A DNA stretch of 55,057 bases from Sporosalibacterium faouarense (GCF_016765695.1 NZ_JAETGO010000018.1:1-55057); one strand, 5' to 3'; counted from the first letter of the stretch, positions 1 to 9,299 are shown. Program-made: numbers and translations. Notes: a model not told the origin generated them from the sequence alone.

Positions 1-216
1 AGTTTTTCCCTCACCTGCTGGAGTTGGGTTAATTGCAGTAACTAATATTAACTTTCCATCTTCCTTAGCCTTTAAACGCTTGAATACGTCTAAAGAAATC
101 TTAGCCTTATAATTACCATAAAGCTCAACTTCATTTTCTTCGATTCCTAATCCTTTAGCTACTTCGACTATTGGAAGCATCTTAGCTTCTTGTGCTATTT
201 GAACATCTGTTTTCAA
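1..216 (-). CDS. fhs: Formate--tetrahydrofolate ligase, N-terminal fragment
   Basis: This is the first 72 codons of formyl-THF synthetase, cut by the window edge. The enzyme joins formate to THF with ATP, and in purine or amino-acid fermenters it can run in reverse to make ATP. The reading frame opens at a TTG codon (216-214) preceded by a strong GGGAGGG ribosome site. It ends at the edge with the phosphate-binding motif PTPAGEGKT at residues 64-72, typical of the family. It lies 29 bases downstream of ftcD on the same strand, so the two are probably co-transcribed. The TTG start is inferred from the ribosome-site spacing. The family call is firm. Confidence 0.9.
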   Translation of the reverse strand, partial: MKTDVQIAQEAKMLPIVEVAKGLGIEENEVELYGNYKAKISLDVFKRLKAKEDGKLILVTAINPTPAGEGKT

Positions 217-245
217 AAAACTTCCCTCCCTTTTGTTTATAAAAG

Positions 246-1175
246 CTACTCCATTAAATGTGTTTCTAATATTTGCTCTGTTCTAAAGTTTTCTAGTCCT
301 AAGAAATATTCTAATGAATTAAGTAAGTGCTCTAGTTTTACTGGTCCTACAATCTCTGATCCAGTAACATTCACACCATATCTTTCTGCTTCTTGCTTAA
401 CAAATTTAAATGCTCTATATAATGGAGTTTTTGTACAGTCAAACATATTCATAGATACAACTACTCCACTTCTTTCTGGGAATTTAATACCTACGGCTCT
501 TATTGTGGAGAATCCACCACTTGGTCCTCTAACAGCCTTACCAATTTTCTTAGCAATACTTACATCTTCTGTATCTAAGAATACATTATAAGCAGTTAGA
601 CCTTCTTGGTCAGCACTCACAATTGTTGCACCAGATCTATCACTAAGCATGCCATCAACACTAAGCTCTGGTTTTCTATCTTCATAATCTGGATGGGATT
701 TATCTTTAAGTAAGTCTCTTAATCCCTCATATTGTCCTTTTCTAATAAATCCAAGAGATTTTCTTCTTTCATCTCTTGCATTTACTCCCGAGAAGAAGAT
801 TGGTACTTTTGTTCTCTCATGAAGCTCTTTACCTATTTCTTCAGCTAAATCCTTACACTCATCAAGAGTAATATTTTTAAATGGGAATAGAGGAATAGTA
901 TCCTGCGCACCGATTCTTGGGTGAGACCCTTCTTGCTCTTCCATGTTAATAAGCTCAATTGATTTTTCTGCCATATTAAGTAATGCTTCCTTTAATGGCT
1001 GTGGTTCCCCTATAGCAGTTACCACAGTTCTGTTAAAATCATGCTCTGGTTCATAACTAACTAGAGTGACCCCTTCTACCTTTCTTACTTCTTCTACAAT
1101 TGCCTTAATAACATCTTCATCCCTACCATTACTAAAGTTAGGAACTGCAAGTATGTACTGTTTTTGCTCTGACAT
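246..1175 (-). CDS. ftcD: Glutamate/glycine formimidoyltransferase
   Basis: The 309-residue protein is a monofunctional formimidoyltransferase, moving the formimino group from formimino-glutamate or formimino-glycine to THF. The N-terminal FTCD fold begins [13 protein letters not shown], and the [14 protein letters not shown] segment near residues 85-98 matches the family's folate/active-site region. The mammalian enzyme is fused to a cyclodeaminase; here that half is the separate fchA at 4515-5150. The start is an ATG with AAAGGAGG upstream. Sequence alone does not distinguish the histidine-pathway substrate (glutamate) from the purine-pathway one (glycine). The absence of hut genes and the presence of a PucR regulator favour the latter, as an inference. 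Confidence 0.9.
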   Translation of the reverse strand: MSEQKQYILAVPNFSNGRDEDVIKAIVEEVRKVEGVTLVSYEPEHDFNRTVVTAIGEPQPLKEALLNMAEKSIELINMEEQEGSHPRIGAQDTIPLFPFKNITLDECKDLAEEIGKELHERTKVPIFFSGVNARDERRKSLGFIRKGQYEGLRDLLKDKSHPDYEDRKPELSVDGMLSDRSGATIVSADQEGLTAYNVFLDTEDVSIAKKIGKAVRGPSGGFSTIRAVGIKFPERSGVVVSMNMFDCTKTPLYRAFKFVKQEAERYGVNVTGSEIVGPVKLEHLLNSLEYFLGLENFRTEQILETHLME

Positions 1176-1812
1176 TCAAAAACCTCCTTTAAAGTTATTA
1201 ATTTGCTTTTTTTATTGTTTGTTTTTCATTGTTTTTTTATCCTATTTTGATGATAACACAAAATAACAAATTCACCTTTATTATTAGTTTATAAAAAACA
1301 CACTATTCTTTAAAGAAATATACGGAATTATTTTGTCAAATGTTTATAATTTTCTAAATTTTTAATGGGGATTGTAAATAACTTATTTTATTTAAATTAT
1401 AATTCCCTTAAAATAAGGGATACATGTAGTAATTAATTTTTTAAGTTCTTATAATTTATCTTATAGTGTTTTGTAAAATATTTATAAAGCAATTTATGTA
1501 TTCAATTACTATAATTATATATATAGGTAAGTTAACTACATTAATAACTTGTTTTACCTTTAATGTATTTAATTATTCTTTAAACTATTTGGAGCAATTT
1601 ATTATTTCTTATATAATACAAGATATACTATAGTATTTAATATGCTCAATTAGTATTATACAATATTATTCCTGTTTTGGGGAACAATAGAATTGATTAT
1701 GTTTTTTTCTGAAGTTTGTATATACATATTTAAACTATAGTACTATTTTTGAGTTTTAAATATATCAATAACCTGATATATATTTAATATAATTAACGAA
1801 GGGAGAGATTAT
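1176..1812. other. Divergent intergenic region ftcD / cyclase
   Basis: This 637-base AT-rich region separates two divergent genes and should hold both promoters. I see no gene. A TATAAT lies at 1788-1793 close to the cyclase ribosome site, without a recognisable -35 partner. A TTGACA on the minus strand near 1334-1339 lacks a good -10. Two short palindromes, ATACTATAGTAT (1625-1636) and ACTATAGT (1734-1741), could be operators, but in DNA this AT-rich they may be chance. Confidence 0.4.
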
Positions 1813-2505
1813 ATGGGATTACGTTTAATTGATTTATCACAAGAGATTTTTCAAGGTATGTCAGTTTTTCCTATGCATCAAAAGACATTTATAATGTCTA
1901 ATATGTCTCATGAACAAAATATGCAGGATACCGGAAGCAAAAAACTAGGTTTTTCTGCTAGAAATTTGCTCCTTAGTGAGCATTGTGGAACTCATAGTGA
2001 TGGTGTATGGGAGTACAAACCATCAGGTGAAACTATCGATAACATGCCTTTAGAGTATTTCTGGGGTAGTGCTATTTGTATTGATTTATCTCACATACCT
2101 CCAACTAGGTATATTGAACCTAGAGATTTGGAAGAAGCGGTTAGGAAATCTGGTCAAGAAATACAAAAAGGAGATATCCTATTAATGTACACAGGTCACT
2201 TTGATAGAAATTTTGGGACTGATAAATGGCAAACCACATATTCAGGCTTAAGCTATAATGGCGCTAAATGGCTAGCAGAAAAGGGCGTCGTAAATATTGG
2301 AGTCGATGCACCAGCTATAGATCATCCAGACGATTTAGATTTTTCAGGTCACTTAGTTTGTGGTGAATATGATATTACTAATACTGAAAATTTATGCAAT
2401 CTTGATAAAATTGTAAACAAAAGATTTCTGTACATAGGATTACCACTTAAGATTAGAGACGGTTCAGGTTCTCCTATAAGAGCAGTTGCACTTGTTGAAG
2501 ATTAA
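1813..2505 (+). CDS. Cyclase-family metal-dependent hydrolase (KynB-like)
   Basis: The 230-residue protein belongs to the cyclase family (kynurenine formamidase, isatin hydrolase and relatives), which hydrolyse amide or ester bonds using a bound divalent metal. The family motif HxGTHxDxPxHF appears at residues 57-68 as HCGTHSDGVWEY. The first His, Gly-Thr-His and Asp are kept, but the Pro is Val and the third metal-ligand His is Glu (residue 67). The C-terminal half keeps the DHPDDLDFSGH and CGEY region expected to supply the remaining ligands. It is the only plus-strand gene in the first 43 kb, divergent from ftcD and convergent with the PucR gene. A hydrolase acting on a formyl or formimino compound would fit its neighbours, but the substrate is unknown. 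Confidence 0.75.
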   Translation: MGLRLIDLSQEIFQGMSVFPMHQKTFIMSNMSHEQNMQDTGSKKLGFSARNLLLSEHCGTHSDGVWEYKPSGETIDNMPLEYFWGSAICIDLSHIPPTRYIEPRDLEEAVRKSGQEIQKGDILLMYTGHFDRNFGTDKWQTTYSGLSYNGAKWLAEKGVVNIGVDAPAIDHPDDLDFSGHLVCGEYDITNTENLCNLDKIVNKRFLYIGLPLKIRDGSGSPIRAVALVED

Positions 2506-2509
2506 TATT

Positions 2510-2556
2510 AAAGAGTCTTTATCCTAAGGTAAAACTGAGGATTAAGACTCTTTTAA
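2510..2556 (+). terminator. Intrinsic terminator after the cyclase gene
   Basis: The arms AAAGAGTCTTTATCCT (2510-2525) and AGGATTAAGACTCTTT (2538-2553) form a 16-bp stem with one mismatch, followed by a short T run. It sits between convergent genes. The minus-strand side has no good U tract, so it mainly serves the plus-strand gene. Confidence 0.8.
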
Positions 2557-2569
2557 AATTAGCTTTTAT

Positions 2570-4258
2570 TTAGTTATCTTCTATATGCTTTTTTAGTAAA
2601 TTCTTAATTTTTAGTGCTATTTCTAAATTCAATCTATCATCAGGATTTTCTAAGGACATTCCCGTTATTTCATTTATTCTTTGGACCCTATATAATACAG
2701 TATTGTAATGTGTAAATAGAATATCTGACATTCTTTTTAAATTGCCATTGCTATAAAAATAGGCTTCTAGTGTTTTGACTAGTTCAGTTGACTTTTTTCT
2801 ATCGTATTCGACTAAAGATTTTAACGTTGTATCATAAAACTTCTTTAACTCATCCTCTAATTTATCTTGGCATAGTATTTTATAGATACCTAAATTTTCA
2901 AAGCTAACAACTCTTCCCTTATTTAGTATTCTCCCTGCTCTTATTGCTCTTACACCATCCATCAAACTTTTATTAACATTTTCTAATCCTTTAGATGGTC
3001 GTCCGATTCCCATTCTGAAGTCTATATTCTTAAATTTATCCAGAAGTAATGCTTCCATTTTCATTTTAAATTGTGTTAATTTCTTCTTAGTTTTTGCATC
3101 ATTTTTAAATGATATTAAAACTTGTACACTATCAGTTCTACTTGCAGCTATCCCAACAAGACCTAACTCATTTAGTAAGTCCTCTATTAAGTTTAATATA
3201 CTTTGAGCACTTTGCTGAGTTAATTCCATATACTTTTCATTTTCTGGCTCTTGACTTATTTTATTGTTAAATTCAGAAACTATAATTACATACTCATCAT
3301 CTATCCCTAAATTAAACAAGTGAGATCTTTGGATTGCTTTTTCTTTCCTACTCTTATCTAATGAAAATAAGTCCTCAAGGAACTCAGATCTGTATCTATT
3401 TTCTACCTCTTTAATTGATAGTTCTTTAAAAATCTCTAAAGCTATAGTAGTTGATGCTGTCTCAACAACTGAATAATCAAAGCCACCCAATGGAGTATTA
3501 ATACCCCAAGCAAATATATGTCCAAATACTTTGTTCTTAACAACTATAGGCATTACCATTCGCTGAATATACTTGCCATTTATTAAAACTTTACTCTCAT
3601 ATAGTTTCTTTTCTATTCTCTTTCTAAGTTCTGGATCATAAAACGTTCTAGAATTTTCTAATAAAATTTTCTTTATATCTTTATCTATAAAATCAAACTC
3701 TTCAATTGATTCATTTGGTGATTGGAGCTTTATTAAAATAGGATTTTTAATATTATGACTAATCACCTCAGCTATCTTTTTAAGACTAGAATTTGATAAC
3801 ATTGCATTCATAAGTTCTTCATGAACATGTTCAACTCTCTGCAAAAGTCTAGCTTGTTTATTAAATATTTCCTTAAGAATAGGCGTCATAATATCCGAAA
3901 AAGGTATAGCATAATATAAGTCTATTATAGGAAAATTCAGTCTATCTGCAAGGTCTAGTACCTCTTGAGATAAACTCTCTAGATATGGATATATTTTAAT
4001 TCCAATTCCTGCTAACTTCTTCTTTGAGCATTCCTTTATTAGCTTTTTTTGCTCTTCTATATTATCTTTCTTAAATGAATACGCTGTAGTAAGCAAAAGT
4101 TCCCCTTCATCAACCCAATTTAAGATATCTGGGTCTGCCATGATATTTACCTTAGAAACTACATTTTTAACTCCTTTGAATCCCGCTATAACCTTACATT
4201 TTTCCATAAAATCCATTTTCATAATGTCATCAATTGTTATTCCGTTTTGTCTAGGCAT
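2570..4258 (-). CDS. pucR: PucR-family transcriptional regulator
   Basis: The 562-residue protein has the layout of PucR regulators. It has an N-terminal PucR sensory domain (about 1-130, containing ADPDILNWVDEGELLLTTAYSF), a middle region resembling a GAF/GGDEF-like fold, and a C-terminal helix-turn-helix of the HTH_30 type. The last of these (about 495-555) contains the FTHYNTVLYRVQRINEITG recognition region. PucR proteins activate purine catabolism in Bacillus, and related ones control other nitrogen pathways. Its position among ftcD, fchA and the cyclase gene makes those genes likely targets, though this is inference. The start ATG has GGGAG ten bases upstream. Confidence 0.85.
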   Translation of the reverse strand: MPRQNGITIDDIMKMDFMEKCKVIAGFKGVKNVVSKVNIMADPDILNWVDEGELLLTTAYSFKKDNIEEQKKLIKECSKKKLAGIGIKIYPYLESLSQEVLDLADRLNFPIIDLYYAIPFSDIMTPILKEIFNKQARLLQRVEHVHEELMNAMLSNSSLKKIAEVISHNIKNPILIKLQSPNESIEEFDFIDKDIKKILLENSRTFYDPELRKRIEKKLYESKVLINGKYIQRMVMPIVVKNKVFGHIFAWGINTPLGGFDYSVVETASTTIALEIFKELSIKEVENRYRSEFLEDLFSLDKSRKEKAIQRSHLFNLGIDDEYVIIVSEFNNKISQEPENEKYMELTQQSAQSILNLIEDLLNELGLVGIAASRTDSVQVLISFKNDAKTKKKLTQFKMKMEALLLDKFKNIDFRMGIGRPSKGLENVNKSLMDGVRAIRAGRILNKGRVVSFENLGIYKILCQDKLEDELKKFYDTTLKSLVEYDRKKSTELVKTLEAYFYSNGNLKRMSDILFTHYNTVLYRVQRINEITGMSLENPDDRLNLEIALKIKNLLKKHIEDN

Positions 4259-4441
4259 ATTAATCTACTCCCTTGCAAAGGTTTAAATTAGCTCTTAAGA
4301 ATAATTTGAATTTCATTGTGCTTTTTTACTCTAAAGGTAATTAAATATTACATTTCTAGCAATTTCTTCACTTATCTTTTTAAAACTAAAATTTCGACAT
4401 TTTATTAATTTTCCTTAATATTATATTAACACGAATCTTAT

Positions 4442-4485
4442 CATAATAAAAGAAAGGATTCCTTGAATTTTTAGGAACCCCTTCT
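4442..4485 (-). terminator. Terminator after fchA
   Basis: On the minus strand a 13-bp stem (plus-strand arms 4451-4463 and 4473-4485, with two G-U pairs) is followed by TTTTATTATG. It lies 30 bases beyond the fchA stop and separates fchA from pucR. Confidence 0.8.
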
Positions 4486-4514
4486 GTATACGCGTAGAAA
4501 TAATTTAGTTCTAT

Positions 4515-5150
4515 TTATAATTTACTATATACTATTTTAAGAACTTCTTCTTTTAATGAATTTCCTTCATCCATTATTTTTTCACATTCATTATTTATCT
4601 TTTCTACATATTCTTTATCTTTAATGCTTGATAGATTTATTTTTACGTTGAATAAGGCTCCTTCTAATCCAGAACATCCTAATAATGCACCAACTCCAAT
4701 ATCAGTTATAGCATTTTGATTTCCATATTCAGCGAATACTTTTTGAAGTCTTAAAACCTCTAAACATTTTTCTGCTGTTTCTAAAGGTACCTCTAACGCT
4801 TCTTTTGTAGCTTCTTGGATAGCTTTACTTCTCTCTGCCTTTTGCTCTTCAGTATCCTTTGGCATCTTAAAAGCAGCCATAACACCATTAAATGATTTAG
4901 TGTCTTCATCAACTAACTCATTTAGTCTTTCTACAAGCTTCATTGCTTCATCAAAATTCTTATCTACACTAGCTTTTTGTTCAGCATCCAAAGCTTCATA
5001 TGCCTTTCTGCCAATAGTAAGATTACCTACCATTGCAGTAAGAGCTGAACCTAAACTACCTGTTAGTGCTGCAACACTTCCTCCTCCTGGTGCTGGTGCT
5101 TTACTTGCAACTGCTTCTACAAAATCCTTAACTGTTTTTTCAATTAACAA
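4515..5150 (-). CDS. fchA: Formimidoyl-THF cyclodeaminase
   Basis: This 211-residue helical protein converts 5-formimino-THF to methenyl-THF and ammonia, the step after FtcD. The motif PAPGGGSVAALTGSLG near residues 18-33 is the cyclodeaminase/cyclohydrolase signature. I place the start at a TTG (5150-5148), because GGGAGGG lies seven bases upstream and the product then opens LLIEKTVKDF as family members do. A longer reading frame to 5204 has no ribosome site. The gene is monocistronic as far as visible, with a terminator behind it and repeated TAGACTATG motifs in front. Confidence 0.9.
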   Translation of the reverse strand: MLIEKTVKDFVEAVASKAPAPGGGSVAALTGSLGSALTAMVGNLTIGRKAYEALDAEQKASVDKNFDEAMKLVERLNELVDEDTKSFNGVMAAFKMPKDTEEQKAERSKAIQEATKEALEVPLETAEKCLEVLRLQKVFAEYGNQNAITDIGVGALLGCSGLEGALFNVKINLSSIKDKEYVEKINNECEKIMDEGNSLKEEVLKIVYSKL

Positions 5151-5469
5151 TCTAATCCCTCCCATTATGTAACTTAATTTATAACTTATTATTAAATTTA
5201 TCATTCATTATATTCCAATCATAGTCTAACATAGACTTTTTTCATAGTCTATGTGTATTTTTTACAATACCTTAATATTATAATCTTTTATGTCTATTTA
5301 TTGAAGATAAGAAGTGTATGAGGAAATTGCATATTTACAAGTAAGACATACTCTCATATGAAGTTCTACCATGAATCTACCACATACAAGAAATTTCTTA
5401 ATCATAATCGTATATATTATCTTTAGTAATTTACCATTAAAATATTAAATTTTTATTCCAATATAAATT
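5151..5469. other. fchA upstream region with repeated TAGACTATG motif
   Basis: No gene is visible here. On the minus strand a TATAAT lies near 5202-5207 with no recognisable -35 hexamer at the correct distance. CATAGTCTA (minus strand TAGACTATG) occurs at 5220-5228 and 5243-5251, with an inverted TAGACT between them at 5232-5237. The arms ACATAGACT/AGTCTATGT (5229-5237, 5246-5254) form a perfect 9-bp inverted repeat. The layout fits an activator-dependent promoter. The activator is unknown, and PucR is the nearest candidate. Confidence 0.45.
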
Positions 5470-5500
5470 CCCCTTATAATAAACAATTTATTACAAGGGG
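5470..5500 (-). terminator. Terminator hairpin after focA
   Basis: Plus-strand arms CCCCTTATAATAAA (5470-5483) and TTTATTACAAGGGG (5487-5500) give a 14-bp stem with one G-U pair and a 3-nt loop, 13 bases past the focA stop. The following sequence is A/T-rich rather than a clean U run. Confidence 0.7.
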
Positions 5501-5512
5501 AGCTTTATCGTA

Positions 5513-6352
5513 TTAAGCAGTTTTCTTCTTATTATTTGCCATGAATCCTTTTACTATACCTTTATTCTTATCACCTGATGGCTTAACATATGCCAAATAA
5601 TACACCACAGGAACTATTACTGCACCGCCTAAAACATTACCTAAAGTGACTGGTATTATATTGCTTATCCACATTTGCATCCATGTAAAGTTTCCACCTA
5701 ACATCTTACCTAGAGAAATAAAGAACATGTTTGCAACACTATGCTCGAAGCCTGACAATACAAATAACATTATTGGAAACCAAATCGCAAATATCTTGCC
5801 AATAATGTCTCTTGCTGCTGTAGCAAACCATACAGCTAATACAACAATTGTATTACAAAGTATAGCTCTTAAAAAAGCTTCTCCAAAAGGTAATGCCACC
5901 TTTGCCTCAGCAATTCCTATTGCTTTTGTAGTTATAGCAGCATCAGATTTATATAATCCTGTTTTAACCAGTATAATTGCTAATAAAATTGATCCTATAA
6001 AATTACCTATATAGACTATCACCCAGTTCTTCATCATTTTATTAAAGGTTATTTTTCTATCCATAAGTGCTAAAGTCATTAAATTATTACCAGTGAACAG
6101 CTCTGCACCTGCCATAAGTACAAGCATAAGTCCAACAGGGAATACTGCCGCTCCTAAGAATTTCGCTATTCCAATATCAATGCCTCCTAAAGTTTGAATC
6201 ACGGTTATATCAGCATGAGCACCAAAGCCTATAAATACACCAGCAAAAATCCCTAATAATATCATTTGTAATGTCGATAAATTTGCCTTTTTTATACCAC
6301 CTTTAATAGTTGCTCGTGCTACTTCTGATGGGCTTAATATCCTTTTATCCAT
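5513..6352 (-). CDS. focA: Formate/nitrite-family (FNT) channel
   Basis: The 279-residue inner-membrane protein is an FNT channel, usually formate-conducting. It starts SPSEVARATIKGGIKKANL, typical of the cytoplasmic N-terminal helix, and then has six membrane segments. Family features include GAELFTGNNLMT near residue 83 and GFEHSVANMFFI near residue 200; the latter His gates anion passage in studied FocA proteins. It lies 18 bases downstream of a carbonic anhydrase gene, probably in one transcript from the promoter at 6959-6987. Next to formyl-THF and formate dehydrogenase genes, formate is the likely substrate. Nitrite or hydrosulfide cannot be excluded from sequence. Confidence 0.88.
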   Translation of the reverse strand: MDKRILSPSEVARATIKGGIKKANLSTLQMILLGIFAGVFIGFGAHADITVIQTLGGIDIGIAKFLGAAVFPVGLMLVLMAGAELFTGNNLMTLALMDRKITFNKMMKNWVIVYIGNFIGSILLAIILVKTGLYKSDAAITTKAIGIAEAKVALPFGEAFLRAILCNTIVVLAVWFATAARDIIGKIFAIWFPIMLFVLSGFEHSVANMFFISLGKMLGGNFTWMQMWISNIIPVTLGNVLGGAVIVPVVYYLAYVKPSGDKNKGIVKGFMANNKKKTA

Positions 6353-6370
6353 AATGACCTCCTTTAAATT

Positions 6371-6916
6371 CTAAGCATTACCATCAACTATTACTTCTAA
6401 TTCTCCTGAATATGGATCTATTGATAAACCATGTACCTTAACGTCTAAAGGTATAAAAGGAGATTTTTCTATTTTGTTTACAACTTCAATTATATTTTCT
6501 TTTTCGTCGCTGATAATTCCAGTCCATTCTTCTAAATCAATAGAATTAATTATTTCTTCAGAAATTCCTCTATATAACATAGCTTCTTTAATCTTTTCTA
6601 AATCTTGCTTAGCCATCCCGCAATCCTTATGTCCAACTACAAAAACTTCTTCTAACCCCATCATAATTGTCCCTAGAGAGATAGACCTTATAACATCATC
6701 ACAAGCTGTCCTAATTGAGTTTCCTGCATTCTTCAATACTTTAACATCTCCTTGTCTAAAACCCATAGACTCTTCTACAAGATTTACAAGTCTTGTATCC
6801 ATACAAGTAAATATTAGAGCTTTCTTTTTAGCATGAGAATCAATTTTTCTACCCTCACCTTTTCTCTCATTAATATATAATTTATTCTTTTCTAGTACTT
6901 CTTTAAGTAAGCTCAA
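6371..6916 (-). CDS. Beta-class carbonic anhydrase
   Basis: The 181-residue protein interconverts CO2 and bicarbonate. The zinc site is visible as CMDTR near residue 38 (Cys and the Asp-Arg dyad) and as HKDCGM near residue 95 (His and second Cys). Its size and CMDTRL motif match the small clade of beta-carbonic anhydrases common in clostridia. The start codon is TTG, supported by AGGAGG upstream. Co-transcription with the FNT channel suggests a role in CO2/bicarbonate supply or removal around formate metabolism. Confidence 0.9.
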   Translation of the reverse strand: MSLLKEVLEKNKLYINERKGEGRKIDSHAKKKALIFTCMDTRLVNLVEESMGFRQGDVKVLKNAGNSIRTACDDVIRSISLGTIMMGLEEVFVVGHKDCGMAKQDLEKIKEAMLYRGISEEIINSIDLEEWTGIISDEKENIIEVVNKIEKSPFIPLDVKVHGLSIDPYSGELEVIVDGNA

Positions 6917-7309
6917 TTTTTAACCTCCTAAATATAACGAGATGATGCCATCGTCCATATTATACTAGAGTTATAATTCCATATCAATCAATATGTAATT
7001 AATTTAACAGTTTTTGTAGTATTTTGTAGTGATTTTACAAAAAAACAACCCTCAAATAGTATTGTTTTTATAACTTAATACCATTGAAAGTTTGATTTTT
7101 TCTTTACGGATAAAATCCGATTTTCCCCATTTTTCTTAATAATACATATATATTAACTCTTGCTATATTATTCCAAATGTAGAATATCATTACATTTGTG
7201 TTATTAGATCGACTATTTTCTCTGTCTATAGGACTTTTTTTCACCTCATAAAACTCCACATAATATAATTATTTTATTAATTATACCTAAATAAAATTAA
7301 AGTGTGCCC
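6917..7309. other. Intergenic region between carbonic anhydrase and moa operon end
   Basis: The right 90 bases hold the carbonic anhydrase promoter. Within the rest I see only short inverted repeats, such as CAAATGTA/TACATTTG (7174-7181, 7191-7198) and CGGAT/ATCCG near 7108-7120. No convincing terminator for the operon ending at 7310 and no gene are visible. Confidence 0.4.
6959..6987 (-). promoter_or_regulatory. Sigma-A promoter for carbonic anhydrase-focA
   Basis: On the minus strand, TTGATA (6987-6982) and TATAAT (6964-6959) are separated by exactly 17 bases, about 45 bases before the TTG start. Confidence 0.75.
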
Positions 7310-7759
7310 TTATTCATCTATCAATATCCCAATAATATCTCCTTCTCGCACAGTACCACCCTTTACCACTTTTGTAAAAATTCCTTCCTTAGGCATAACA
7401 CATTGTCCTACTTCCTTGGCAATTTCACACCCACTATGACATTTCTTTCCGATTTGAGTAACTTCTTGAACAGTTTCACCAATCTTAAGTTTTGTTCCTA
7501 CTGGTAAAGTATATAATTCTATTCCTTTTGTGGTTATATTTTCTGCAAATTTACCACTACATAAACCTTCTATCCCTTGTTTTCGCATCTTATCAACACT
7601 TTCTACACCCAACAGACTTACCTGTCTATGCCAATTCCCTGCATGAGCATCCCCTACTAATCCATGATTTTCTTTAAATATACCCTCTTTAATAGGTTTT
7701 TTTATAACTCCCTTTTTTTTACTTATATTTACCGCTACTACTTTACCACTTATTTTCAT
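7310..7759 (-). CDS. MOSC domain protein
   Basis: This 149-residue protein is a stand-alone MOSC domain, the fold shared with the C-terminus of Moco sulfurases, proposed to handle sulfur or molybdopterin. The family's GLVGDAHAG.WHRQVSLL region is at about residues 34-52, and the conserved Cys is in KCHSGCEIAK near residue 109. I choose the ATG at 7759 because AAAGGAG precedes it. A frame opening six codons earlier overlaps moaC and lacks a ribosome site. It is the last gene of the moa operon, one base after moaC. Confidence 0.85.
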   Translation of the reverse strand: MKISGKVVAVNISKKKGVIKKPIKEGIFKENHGLVGDAHAGNWHRQVSLLGVESVDKMRKQGIEGLCSGKFAENITTKGIELYTLPVGTKLKIGETVQEVTQIGKKCHSGCEIAKEVGQCVMPKEGIFTKVVKGGTVREGDIIGILIDE

Positions 7760-7760
7760 A

Positions 7761-8231
7761 TTATTCACTCCTTTCATAGGTCCCCGATTTTCCCCCTGTT
7801 TTTTTAATCAATTTAATCTCCTCAATCACCATATCCTTATCTATTGCCTTACACATATCATATATAGTTAAAGCTGTAATAGATACTGCTGTTAAAGCCT
7901 CCATCTCTACACCTGTTTTACCTGTGGTTTTTACTTCCGCTTCAATTTCAATTTTATTATCTAATATATTAAAACTTATATCTGCTCCTGAAAGAAAAAT
8001 ATTATGGCACATTGGAATAATATCACTTGTCTTCTTTGCTCCCATAATACCAGCAACTTGTGCAACTGAAAGGACATCACCTTTATTTATTAAACCTTCT
8101 CTAATCTTTTCAATGGTGTCCTCTTTCACTTTAATACTTCCTCTAGCTATTGCTATTCTTTTAGTTACTTTCTTATCTGTAACCTCTACCATATGAGCTC
8201 TGCCACTTTCATTAAAGTGAGTTAACTTCAT
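7761..8231 (-). CDS. moaC: Cyclic pyranopterin monophosphate synthase
   Basis: MoaC works with MoaA to turn GTP into cyclic pyranopterin monophosphate, the first intermediate of molybdopterin. The 156-residue length is standard. The [12 protein letters not shown] segment (about 76-87), [11 protein letters not shown] and the C-terminal KTGGKSGTY motif carry the known active-site Lys residues. The start ATG has GGAGGG upstream, and the gene is four bases from moaA. Confidence 0.95.
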   Translation of the reverse strand: MKLTHFNESGRAHMVEVTDKKVTKRIAIARGSIKVKEDTIEKIREGLINKGDVLSVAQVAGIMGAKKTSDIIPMCHNIFLSGADISFNILDNKIEIEAEVKTTGKTGVEMEALTAVSITALTIYDMCKAIDKDMVIEEIKLIKKTGGKSGTYERSE

Positions 8232-8235
8232 AATT

Positions 8236-9192
8236 CTACCCTCCTATTTCGTGCATATTTCTTTTTATGTACTGACCTTCTTCTAATTTATGTGACTTAG
8301 GCTTTTTTAATATTTCTTGTAATATAAACTGTTTCAAATCCTTGCCCTCTCTAATAATACTTCTTATATCAATCTCATCATCTGAGTGAAGACAAAGCTT
8401 TAACTTTCCTGTTGCTGTAACTCTAACTCTATTGCAATAATCACAAAACTTACATGAAATTGGATTAATTATACCAATTCTACTATTTGAACCTGGTATT
8501 TTATAATAATTGGCTGGTGAAGAAATATCTTCATTCTTAACAGGAGTCAGTTCTCCTAAATTATCTAATATAGTTTGGTTAGACATAAACCTGTCGACTG
8601 CCCAGTTGGCTGCCTCTCCTATAGGCATTAGCTCAATAAACCTTATATCTACTTCAAACTCTTTTGCAAAATTTATAAAGGATGGAACTTCATTATCATT
8701 AAACCCACCTATAAGAACTATATTTATCTTTATAGGAGTTAAACCAATCTTTTTTGCTTCCTCTACTCCACTAATTACATCCTTCAAGCTTCCAAGCCTT
8801 GTAATCTCTCTATACTTAGTATCATCAAGTGTATCAAGACTAATATTAACCCTATTTAGTCCCCTTTTTTTCAGTTCCTTGGCATACCGATTCAAAAGCA
8901 CTCCATTTGTTGTCATAGCAAAATCTTTTATTCCATCAATCTTACCGATATCTCTTACTAGATCTAAAATTCCATTTCTAACTAAAGGTTCTCCGCCAGT
9001 TAATCTAATTTTATCTACGCCTAATGATGTAAAAACTTTAGCTATGTATGAAATTTCTTCTATTCTCAAGATATCACTATGACTAGTTTTTTTTATTCCC
9101 TTTTCTGGCATACAATATTTACACCTTAAATTGCATAAATCTGTTACTGATAATCTAAGATAATTGATTTTTCTTCCATATAAATCCTTCAT
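8236..9192 (-). CDS. moaA: GTP 3',8-cyclase (radical SAM)
   Basis: MoaA starts molybdopterin synthesis by radical cyclisation of GTP. The N-terminal radical-SAM motif CNLRCKYC lies at residues 20-27. The second cluster's cysteines are in the C-terminal [11 protein letters not shown] region, followed by another Cys at KLCLHSD. The protein is 318 residues and ends in Gly-Gly, the double glycine known to be needed for catalysis in this family. Part of the tup-moe-moa run. Confidence 0.95.
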   Translation of the reverse strand: MKDLYGRKINYLRLSVTDLCNLRCKYCMPEKGIKKTSHSDILRIEEISYIAKVFTSLGVDKIRLTGGEPLVRNGILDLVRDIGKIDGIKDFAMTTNGVLLNRYAKELKKRGLNRVNISLDTLDDTKYREITRLGSLKDVISGVEEAKKIGLTPIKINIVLIGGFNDNEVPSFINFAKEFEVDIRFIELMPIGEAANWAVDRFMSNQTILDNLGELTPVKNEDISSPANYYKIPGSNSRIGIINPISCKFCDYCNRVRVTATGKLKLCLHSDDEIDIRSIIREGKDLKQFILQEILKKPKSHKLEEGQYIKRNMHEIGG

Positions 9193-9299
9193 TATTTCAC
9201 CTGCTTTTTTGATTTCATTTTATAATCATAGTGATATTATATTAAGTCGGCTTTATATTAATATTATTATAATATGTCTTTTTATCATATATTGAATTT

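Noticed and set aside
4469-4483. The 15-mer TTTTAGGAACCCCTT shared with 25554-25568 as a repeat family
   Set aside because: A single shared 15-mer in 55 kb of AT-rich sequence is near chance expectation, and the flanks do not align.
5646-6014. Plus-strand open frames opposite focA, moaA, mnmE and other genes
   Set aside because: They are antisense shadows of conserved genes, with no ribosome sites and low-complexity products.
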